Of a stretch of DNA of 64,000 nucleotides, positions 57,834 through 64,000 are shown piece by piece (the stretch's first letter is position 1; the number at the start of each line of letters is the position of its first letter). This DNA is from Deltaproteobacteria bacterium (GTDB taxonomy: Bacteria; Myxococcota_A; Polyangia; Polyangiales; Ga0077539): assembly GCA_016704445.1 (NCBI GenBank), contig JADJAE010000160.1, positions 372,001 through 436,000 of the forward strand, read 5' to 3'. The notes under the pieces are model-generated. The model was not told the origin of the DNA, ran no database searches, and worked only from the letters and a program-made list of their open reading frames with translations. The position numbers were made by a program, and so were the translations under genes.

Positions 57834-58613
57834 TCACCGGGCATCCGACGAGGCCCCGGCATCGCGTCCCCACGATCGACAGAGGGAGCGCGTCACCCAC
57901 TCGCGCGACGACTCGATGCAGAACGCCCGCACCTCTGCGGCGGCGCCCTCGCACTCGACGGTGTAGACGCAGTCGTCGCGCGCGGGAAACTCACACGGGA
58001 CGCCGTCCGGTGGGAGCGACGCGGGGCACGGTGACCGTCGGCAGACCGTGAGCGCGATGCGCCAGCGACCCTCTGGATAGGGACAGGACGCGACGTCGGG
58101 CTGGTCGACGGTGCAGACCGTGTCGAGGGCTGGATACGTGCAGCGGTCGGGTGTCTCGGCGGGGTCGCAGGACGCTCCCACGGTGGGGCGCTGCACGGGG
58201 CAGACGCCCTGCCGATCGGGGGAGGGCGGGCGCGGCACATCGGTCGGCGCGGGTGGGTTGCACGACCACGAGCCGCTCTCGCGCCAGAGGTGGTCCACAC
58301 AGCGCCAGGGGACGGCGAAGGTCGGAGGACACCACTGGCCGTTGACCCTCATCTCGCACTCCTGGCCGTTGACCGCGCAGGCCAGGTTCATGGGCAGGGT
58401 GTCGCGCGGCGGACATGCGGGCGCGTCGAAGAGGCGGCCGTTGGCGTCGGTGGGCGCGTCAGAGGGAACACCGACGGCAGCGTCGATCGGTGCGCCGTCG
58501 GCGTAGCCTCCAGCGGGGAGGGCCGTGTCGTTGCAGTGCGCGGTCAGGCTGGCGGCCGCCACCGTGACGACCAGCGGGGCGCGCAGGCGGCGAGAGCGGA
58601 CGGCGATGGACAT
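57834..58613 (-). CDS. Cysteine-rich predicted lipoprotein
   Basis: A 259-residue protein; ATG 58613 gives the signal APLVVTVAAASLTAHC, with a Cys that could be lipidated. An Asp/Ala/Pro tether (AAVGVPSDAPTDANG) is followed by a domain with about 18 cysteines at close spacing (CPPRDTLPMNLACAVNGQEC, WRCVDHLWRESGSWSC, VGASCDPAETPDRCTYP, CRRSPCPASLPPDGVPCEF). The pattern implies a disulfide-stabilised extracellular module. This family style is common in myxobacterial genomes but uncharacterised. The gene is divergent from the BNR-propeller gene (86-base gap). Confidence 0.75.
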   Translation of the reverse strand: MSIAVRSRRLRAPLVVTVAAASLTAHCNDTALPAGGYADGAPIDAAVGVPSDAPTDANGRLFDAPACPPRDTLPMNLACAVNGQECEMRVNGQWCPPTFAVPWRCVDHLWRESGSWSCNPPAPTDVPRPPSPDRQGVCPVQRPTVGASCDPAETPDRCTYPALDTVCTVDQPDVASCPYPEGRWRIALTVCRRSPCPASLPPDGVPCEFPARDDCVYTVECEGAAAEVRAFCIESSREWVTRSLCRSWGRDAGASSDAR

Positions 58614-58699
58614 CCCGCGAGGGTAGCGCACCCACCCGCCCGCAACTCCCCCTCCCACGCGCTGGCCCCCCGGGCTCCCACGGCGCTACCGTTCCCCCC

Positions 58700-59404
58700 A
58701 TGAGACCAACCGCGTGGGTCCTCCTGGGCGCGTGCATCCTCGGCTCCCCGTCGGCCTTCGCCGTCGGCTGGGGCACCACGCCCGTGGACATCCCCCTCGG
58801 CGGCGACGTCTCCGTCCACCGCGAGCCCGTCTCGTACTTCGCTCCGCTGGGCTTCCGCACGCTGACCCCCACGATCACCTGGAGCTACCGCGGCCTCCTC
58901 CCGCCTCCCTTCGGAACCACCCAGATCCACAACTTCGCCAGCTCGGGCCCCCGCATCTTCGCGGCCCTCGACGACGGCGTCGTCTTCACCGACGACCGCG
59001 GCGCCCACTGGTCCCGCGCCTCCTGGGACGGCTCGCAGGCCCCTCGCGCCATGGCCTTCGACGACGCCACCGGCTTCGGCGCAGCCGTCGGAACCAACGG
59101 CACCGTCTGGTCCACCACCGACCGCGGCCAGAGCTGGCGCACCCGACGCGACGTGGGCGACGTGCTCGTCGACGTCGCCGTCCTCGGCCACGTCGTCGCC
59201 TGGACCTCCATCCGCGGACTGGTGCAGGTCTCCGCCGACGGCGGCACCTCCGTCCGCACCCTGAGCGAGCGCGCTCGCGGCCCGATGCCCGTGATGTCCA
59301 CCTGGCAGGACCAGCTCTGGATCCGCGTCGACGGCTCCCGCTGGTGGCGGGTCGATCGCGAGGGCGCCGCCGAGCGCGCCGACCGGTCTCCGTGGGACGG
59401 CTGA
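58700..59404 (+). CDS. Exported BNR/HCF136-like propeller protein
   Basis: A 234-residue protein with a signal peptide (AWVLLGACILGSPSAFA, cut before VGWGTT). The body has sialidase/BNR-like turns seen in HCF136/YCF48 propellers: GVVFTDDRGAHWSRASWDG, GTVWSTTDRGQSWRTRRDVG and GLVQVSADGGTSVRTL. At this length it would make only part of a propeller. The 3' end overlaps the TonB-receptor gene start by 13 bases, so the two are likely coexpressed and may act together at the outer membrane. The role is otherwise unknown. Confidence 0.8.
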   Translation: MRPTAWVLLGACILGSPSAFAVGWGTTPVDIPLGGDVSVHREPVSYFAPLGFRTLTPTITWSYRGLLPPPFGTTQIHNFASSGPRIFAALDDGVVFTDDRGAHWSRASWDGSQAPRAMAFDDATGFGAAVGTNGTVWSTTDRGQSWRTRRDVGDVLVDVAVLGHVVAWTSIRGLVQVSADGGTSVRTLSERARGPMPVMSTWQDQLWIRVDGSRWWRVDREGAAERADRSPWDG

Positions 59405-61404
59405 ACTCCCTACGCGCCATCGCCCTGATCTCCCTCGCGACCTCCCCGGCGCTGGCGCAGGAGCGCACTCCCACCAACGACGACCCGCCCGAGGCCACGG
59501 TGCGGGCGCGGGCGAGGGCGAGGGAGATACAGCGCCGCGAGCTCAGCGCCGCGGAGATGCAGCGCATGCCCGGCACCCGCGGCGACGCCCTCCTCGCCGT
59601 GCAGAACCTCCCCGGCGTTGGCCGTCCCCCCTTCGGTCTCGGGGCCTTCATCCTCCGCGGCTCCGACCCCTCGGACTCCCTCGTCACCCTGGAGTCTCAG
59701 CCCTTCGGACTGCCCTTTCACTTCTACGGCCTCGCCACCACGCTCGCGACCGACCTCATCGACAGCATCGAGGTGCTCCCCGGCAACTTCTCCGCCCGAT
59801 GGGGGCGCGCCGCGGGCGGCGTGGTCAACGTCACCCTCCGCGCCCCCGCGAGAGACCGAGTGCACGTCACCGCCGACGTCGACCTCGTGGACGCCGGGGC
59901 CTACGCGTCGGTCCCCATCGGCCGCCGCGGAGCGCTCGCCATCGGGGTGCGCCGCAGCTACGTCGACGCCTGGATCGGCCTCCTCGACGCGAGCTTCACC
60001 CGCCTCCCTCGCTACTGGGATTACCAGGCCGTGTATGACGTCGACCCCGGCCCCTCGGACAACGTGCGCGTCATCGTCTCCGGCAGCGACGACGCGCTCG
60101 GCTTCTCCCTCGACACCCCCGACGCCAACGACCCCAACCTCCGCGGCAGCTCCGGGAGCGCGGCCTCCTTCCGCGGCGCGCAGGCCCGCTGGCGTCACCG
60201 CTGGGGAGCCACCGCGCAGCACTCGCTCTCGCTCTCCGCCTCCACTCAGGACGCGGACCTCACCGCGGGCAGCACGATCCGCTACCTCATCACCACCCGT
60301 CAGCTCTCGCTGCGCGACGAGCTCGAGCTCCGCCTCGGGCGCCATGCTCGCCTGTTCGCGGGCATCGACGCCGTGCTCGGCGAGACCGACGCCACGCTCG
60401 CCGCGCCGCCGCTCAGCGCCACCGGCATCACCGACCCCACCGGCGCCACCGGCCTCGCCCGCTACCAGGGCACCACCGGCTTCCTCAACCCCGCCGCCCA
60501 CGCGGAGCTGGAGCTCGACGACCGCCGCCGCTGGCGCGCCCTGCTGGGCGTGCGCGTGGACCACTTCTCCCGCTCCGACTCGCTCACCGTCGACCCTCGC
60601 GCCTCGGGCCTGTGGCGCGCCCATCCCCGCCTCGGAGTGCGCGGCGCCATCGGGTCGTACAGCACCATCCCTCGCGGCTACGTGGTGATCCCTGGCTTCG
60701 GCAACCCCGACCTCGGCCCCGAGCGCTGGTGGCACGGCACCGCGGGCCTTCAGATCGAGGTCATCCCCGGGGCGCTGGAGCTCACCGCGGACGTCTTCGC
60801 GAAGTGGGGCGACGCGACGGCGGCTCCCACCTCCCGGACGGTGCTGCGCGGCGGCGTGGAGACCCCGGAGCGCTTCGCCAACATCGGCTCGGCGAGGGTG
60901 CTGGGCGCCGAGTGGTGGCTGCGCCTGAGGGCCGGTCGGCTGCCCCTCTACGGCTGGATCTCCTACACCTATCAGCGGGCCGAGCGCCGCGACGCCGTGG
61001 GCCTCTCGTGGCAGCCATCGACCTGGGATCAACCCCACCTGCTGTCGCTCATCCTTGGCGCGGCGCTCCCCCGGGGCTGGGAGGTGGGCGCGCGGCTGCG
61101 CTGGGCGTCGGGTCTGCCGGAGCCCGTGGTGACCGGCGCGCTCGTCGACAGCGACCACGACGTGGCGCTCACCTGGGTGGACGCGCAGCGCAGCGGGCGG
61201 CTGCCCGACACCTGGTCGCTCGACCTGCGCGCGGCGAAGCGCTTCCGCTGGGGACCGCTCCGGATGCAGTTCATCGCGGAGGTGCTCAACGCGACCAACC
61301 AGGCCAACGCCGAGTCGCGGCTCTACGCCTGGGACCGTCGACGCAGCGCGTACATCACCGGGCTGCCGATCGTTCCGAGCGTGGGGCTGCGCGCGGAGTA
61401 CTGA
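59392..61404 (+). CDS. TonB-dependent outer-membrane receptor
   Basis: A 670-residue protein. GTG 59392 was chosen because it gives a clean signal peptide (LRAIALISLATSPALAQ). The plug domain follows (MPGTRGDALLAVQNLPGVGR, FILRGSDPSDSLVTLES, IDSIEVLPGNFSARWGRAAG and GGVVNV). The remaining 520 residues are barrel strands with alternating pattern and Arg/Tyr/Trp girdles, ending in VPSVGLRAEY. No clear TonB-box or SusC-type extension is seen. Import substrate unknown; no siderophore or cobalamin genes nearby. It overlaps the BNR-like gene out of frame by 13 bases. Confidence 0.87.
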   Translation: MGRLNSLRAIALISLATSPALAQERTPTNDDPPEATVRARARAREIQRRELSAAEMQRMPGTRGDALLAVQNLPGVGRPPFGLGAFILRGSDPSDSLVTLESQPFGLPFHFYGLATTLATDLIDSIEVLPGNFSARWGRAAGGVVNVTLRAPARDRVHVTADVDLVDAGAYASVPIGRRGALAIGVRRSYVDAWIGLLDASFTRLPRYWDYQAVYDVDPGPSDNVRVIVSGSDDALGFSLDTPDANDPNLRGSSGSAASFRGAQARWRHRWGATAQHSLSLSASTQDADLTAGSTIRYLITTRQLSLRDELELRLGRHARLFAGIDAVLGETDATLAAPPLSATGITDPTGATGLARYQGTTGFLNPAAHAELELDDRRRWRALLGVRVDHFSRSDSLTVDPRASGLWRAHPRLGVRGAIGSYSTIPRGYVVIPGFGNPDLGPERWWHGTAGLQIEVIPGALELTADVFAKWGDATAAPTSRTVLRGGVETPERFANIGSARVLGAEWWLRLRAGRLPLYGWISYTYQRAERRDAVGLSWQPSTWDQPHLLSLILGAALPRGWEVGARLRWASGLPEPVVTGALVDSDHDVALTWVDAQRSGRLPDTWSLDLRAAKRFRWGPLRMQFIAEVLNATNQANAESRLYAWDRRRSAYITGLPIVPSVGLRAEY

Positions 61405-61446
61405 ACGTCGCGACGTGCCCCCGCGCGCGTGCTACTCGTCGCCGCC

Positions 61447-62304
61447 ATGAGCGTGTTCTTTCGGACGACCGGGACGATGGGAGGCCCCGAGTTCTTCGTG
61501 CGGCCCTCGTCCCGCTCGCTGCGCGACCTGCGCATCCCGGTCATCGTGGCGGTCGTCGAGCGGCCCGACGGCCTCGTGCTCGTCGACACCGGCTGGAGCC
61601 GCCGCACCTGCGCCTTTCCCCACGACGATCCAGGCCTCGCGCGCAGCCTGCTGCTGGGCCTCTCGGTGAAGCCCGAAGACGCCCTCGCGTCGCAGCTCAT
61701 CTCCCTGGGCTACCTCCCCTCGGACGTGCGCCACGTCGTCGCGACGCACCTCCACCCCGACCACGTCGGCGGCGTCGTGGACTTCGATCGCGCCACCGTG
61801 CACGTCCATGACCGCGAGCTCGACGCCACCTCTCGCGGCCTTCGCGGCGGCTACGCGCCCGCGGTGCGCTCGCTGCCTCGCGTGGCGCAGTACACGCTCG
61901 ACGGCCCTCCCGCGCTCGGCTTCCCCTTCTCCAGGGACCTCTTCGGCGACGGCTCGGTGCTGCTCCTCGACGGTCGCGGACACACCGCCGGGTCCGTCGT
62001 CATCGCGGTGAAGCTTCAGGACGGATGGGCCCTCCACGCCGGCGACGCCGCGCAATACGTGGGGGAGTACCGCGCCGACGACGCCGCGCCGCCGAGCCTC
62101 TACGCCCGCGCCATGAGCTGGAACCTCTCCGAGCAGCGCCGCACCTACGGCCTGCTGCGCGGCGCGGAGGCGACGCTCGACGCGCGCGTGGTGGTCTCCC
62201 ACGACCCCGACCTGCTGAGCTCCCTCCCTGGCACCAAGGAGACCGCCTGGCCCTGCTCGTGGGACCGGCGCAAGGGCGCATCGAAGCCGAAGCCCAAGGC
62301 CTGA
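61447..62304 (+). CDS. Metallo-beta-lactamase-fold hydrolase (AHL lactonase-like)
   Basis: A 285-residue protein starting at ATG 61447. The zinc motif THLHPDHVGG (HxHxDH) and later ligands LLLDGRGHTAGS, ALHAGDAAQYV and VVVSHDPDL are present. GLVLVDTGWSRRTC at about residue 45 is the usual lead-in strand. The overall arrangement is like N-acyl homoserine lactone lactonases and related quorum-quenching hydrolases, but substrate cannot be read from the sequence. It ends 3 bases before the convergent alpha/beta hydrolase stop. Confidence 0.85.
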   Translation: MSVFFRTTGTMGGPEFFVRPSSRSLRDLRIPVIVAVVERPDGLVLVDTGWSRRTCAFPHDDPGLARSLLLGLSVKPEDALASQLISLGYLPSDVRHVVATHLHPDHVGGVVDFDRATVHVHDRELDATSRGLRGGYAPAVRSLPRVAQYTLDGPPALGFPFSRDLFGDGSVLLLDGRGHTAGSVVIAVKLQDGWALHAGDAAQYVGEYRADDAAPPSLYARAMSWNLSEQRRTYGLLRGAEATLDARVVVSHDPDLLSSLPGTKETAWPCSWDRRKGASKPKPKA

Positions 62305-62307
62305 CGC

Positions 62308-63270
62308 TCAGCCCGCGGGGGAGTGATCGCCGAGGAAGGCGAGCAGCGCCGAGACCAGGGCCTCGGGCGCCGTCCAGTGCACCATGTGACCCGCGCCGGG
62401 GATGTTCACGAAGCGCGCGTTGGGATAGCGGGCCGCGCGCTCGGCGAGCTCCGGGAAGCCCGCGAGGCTGCCGCCGCCGTCGATCATCAGCACCGGGCAG
62501 GTGATGCGGGGGAGGAAGGCCTCGAAGGCCTCGGCGTCGTAGCGCATCGGCGAGATGGTCATGTGCAGCGGATCGAAGCGGAAGGTCAGCGCCCCCTCGT
62601 CGACGACCCGGGTCGCGCGAGCGGCCATCACCCGCAGCGTCTCCAGCGAGACCGAAGGGTGCGAGACGCGCATCCGGGCGACCACCTCGTCGAGCGAGCG
62701 CATGGTGCGGGGAGCGCGTGCGCGGGCTCTCTTGAGGCCGTCGAGCCAGGCGGCGGTGCGGTCGGGGGTGACGTCCGCGGGCATCGACGGAGGGCCGACG
62801 CCCTCGATGAGCGAGAGCGTCTCGACGCGGCCTGGGCGGGCGCCGGCGTAGCGGGTGGCGACGGTTCCGCCCATGGAGTGGGCGACGAGGTGGACCCGGT
62901 CGAGGGCGAGGGCGTCGAGCAGGGCGTCGAGGTCGGCGACGTAGTCCATCGCATGGTAGTAGGCCCCCGCCGGCGCCCGGCCGGTGTCGCCGTGGCCCCG
63001 GAAATCCGGGGCGATCACGCGGTAGCCCGCCTCGCCGAGCGCGGCGATGACCTCCTCGAAGGAGCGCGCGAGGTCGAGGTAGCCGTGGAGCAGCACGACG
63101 GTTCCGCGGGCGCCGCCGGGGTGCTCGACGAGGTGGTGCTCGACGCCGTTGGCGGGCGACGCGCGCGGCAGGCGGCTCGACGTCGGCGCGCTCAGCGTCG
63201 CGTTGCTCCGCCGCGCCCGAAGATCGGCGCGGGAGGCGGCCCGGGCCGCCGACAGCCGGCCTTCGACCAC
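62308..63270 (-). CDS. Alpha/beta-hydrolase fold protein
   Basis: A 320-residue protein. The nucleophile elbow is VHLVAHSMGGTVA (Ser in GxSxG-type HSMGG), the oxyanion-hole strand is TVVLLHGYLDLA, and the acid and His follow in CPVLMIDGGG and IPGAGHMVHWTAPE. It would hydrolyse an ester, amide or C-C bond; the substrate is unknown. The start is uncertain: GTG 63270 is the last usable codon, and it adds about 40 Arg/Ala/Ser residues before the conserved fold. It converges tail to tail with the lactonase-like gene (3-base gap) and diverges from ribA. Confidence 0.82.
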   Translation of the reverse strand: MVEGRLSAARAASRADLRARRSNATLSAPTSSRLPRASPANGVEHHLVEHPGGARGTVVLLHGYLDLARSFEEVIAALGEAGYRVIAPDFRGHGDTGRAPAGAYYHAMDYVADLDALLDALALDRVHLVAHSMGGTVATRYAGARPGRVETLSLIEGVGPPSMPADVTPDRTAAWLDGLKRARARAPRTMRSLDEVVARMRVSHPSVSLETLRVMAARATRVVDEGALTFRFDPLHMTISPMRYDAEAFEAFLPRITCPVLMIDGGGSLAGFPELAERAARYPNARFVNIPGAGHMVHWTAPEALVSALLAFLGDHSPAG

Positions 63271-63448
63271 AGGCCGCGGGGTCTCGCCATCGCAGCGCCT
63301 CCTCCTCGGGCATCCTCAGGCCGCGCGCCGGAGCCCCTCACGGCGCAGCGGCGCCCGCAGGCCGCCGCCACGGTCGCAAACGCTCCATGGCGCGGACGGG
63401 ACCTGTCGCGGGGCGCCGCGATGCATCTCACCGCACGGAGCGAGGTGG

Positions 63449-63454
63449 TATATG
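63449..63454 (+). promoter_or_regulatory. Possible -10 box of ribA
   Basis: TATATG stands out in an otherwise GC-rich 213-base divergent region. It would place a start point near 63461, about 23 bases before ATG 63484, but no good -35 hexamer lies 16-18 bases upstream. No FMN riboswitch core was recognised between 63271 and 63483. Confidence 0.25.
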
Positions 63455-63483
63455 CACCGGCGATTCGGCACGGAGAGGACTAC

Positions 63484-64000
63484 ATGAGCGAGAGCCAGTA
63501 CGGTCGCGCAGATCTGGGGAGCCTCCACGTCGAGGCCCGGTCACCGCTTCCCACACGCCACGGCAGCTTCGAGGTCTACGTCTTCCGCTACGACGACGAG
63601 CCCGAGAAGGAGCACGTCGCGATCGTCTCCGGCAACCTCCGCGGCGCGAGCGACGTGCCGCTGCGCATCCACTCCGAGTGCCTCACCAGCGAGGTGCTTG
63701 GCTCGCTCAAGTGCGACTGCCGCGAGCAGCTCGAGTTCGCGCTCGGGTACATCGCGAAGCAGTCGCCCGGCGTGGTGCTCTACCTCCGCCAGGAGGGCCG
63801 AGGAATCGGGCTCACCAACAAGATCCGCGCGTACGCGCTGCAGTCGCACGGGGTCGACACCGTGGACGCCAACCGCCAGCTGGGCCTACCCGACGACTCG
63901 CGCCGCTACGAGAGCGCCGCGGCGATGCTGGAGCACCTCGGCGTGCGCTCGGTGCGGCTGCTGACCAACAACCCCGAGAAGGTCTCCGCGCTCCGCTCGC
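63484..64000 (+). CDS. ribA: GTP cyclohydrolase II (3' end outside window)
   Basis: ATG 63484 follows a good ribosome site (GGAGAGG, 5 bases before). The 172 visible residues include PTRHGSFEVYVFRY, RIHSECLTSEVLGSLKCDC with the three zinc cysteines, LYLRQEGRGIGLTNK with the catalytic Arg region, and DTVDANRQLGLPDDSRRY. E. coli RibA has 196 residues, so only the end is missing. The enzyme opens GTP to the first committed intermediate of riboflavin synthesis. There is no fused DHBP synthase (RibB) domain at the N-terminus. It is not in an operon with the upstream hydrolase, which is divergent. Confidence 0.93.
   Translation, partial: MSESQYGRADLGSLHVEARSPLPTRHGSFEVYVFRYDDEPEKEHVAIVSGNLRGASDVPLRIHSECLTSEVLGSLKCDCREQLEFALGYIAKQSPGVVLYLRQEGRGIGLTNKIRAYALQSHGVDTVDANRQLGLPDDSRRYESAAAMLEHLGVRSVRLLTNNPEKVSALRS

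Noticed and set aside
63271..63483. FMN riboswitch upstream of ribA
   Set aside because: The conserved core with the GGGGC-AGGGTGAAATTCCC pattern is absent.

Overview
The window is a GC-rich, densely coded chromosome segment that looks myxobacterial, closest in style to the Sandaracinus/Polyangiales type. The evidence is five Hanks-type Ser/Thr kinases in 64 kb, many lipoproteins with Asp/Ala/Pro-rich linkers, a full minor-pilin/PilY1 locus, FG-GAP and beta-propeller surface proteins, and frequent GTG/TTG starts with ATGA/GTGA overlaps. No rRNA, tRNA, CRISPR array, insertion sequence or phage gene was recognised, and no gene-free stretch exceeds about 300 bases.

Layout. 0-4 kb: tail of a secreted protein, a kinase and rsmB. 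3.7-7.9 kb (minus): redox operon of a DUF6599-like lipoprotein, a Tat-type DUF362 protein and a NapH/NapG-like polyferredoxin. 8.1-15.2 kb (plus): type IV pilus minor pilins, PilY1 and a lipoprotein, with a possible sigma-54 promoter. 15.2-17.2 kb: GMC oxidoreductase with a small partner. 17.2-25.1 kb (minus): lipoprotein, kinase, TPR protein, two M16 peptidases and a kinase-FHA protein whose ATP-binding lysine appears relocated as in WNK kinases. 25.2-28.8 kb: yajC-secD-secF. 28.8-36.9 kb: manA, amidase, glnD, TPR protein, kinase. 36.9-40.9 kb: two large beta-propeller-type lipoproteins. 40.9-45.7 kb: an 85-residue orphan, a bifunctional salicylyl-CoA hydroxylase-type flavoprotein, exonuclease III coupled to a kinase.

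45.9-53.0 kb (minus) is the most unusual part. Two small membrane proteins precede a giant protein of about 1,940 residues that joins an M48-like HExxH metalloprotease, a TerB-like domain, a DUF4011-like region, an SF1 helicase and a C-terminal nuclease-like domain. It is a candidate stress or anti-phage system. 53-64 kb holds surface lipoproteins, a truncated outer-membrane gene beside a NADAR gene, a BNR-propeller/TonB-receptor pair, a metallo-beta-lactamase-fold hydrolase, an alpha/beta hydrolase and the start of ribA.

Several genes read correctly only if single-base frameshifts are allowed (near 22,960; 30,075; 46,112; 46,203; 56,739; possibly 21,382). Most lie in short G/C runs. They are either assembly indels or recent lesions, and they affect how the kinase, amidase, helicase and WD40-type genes should be translated.
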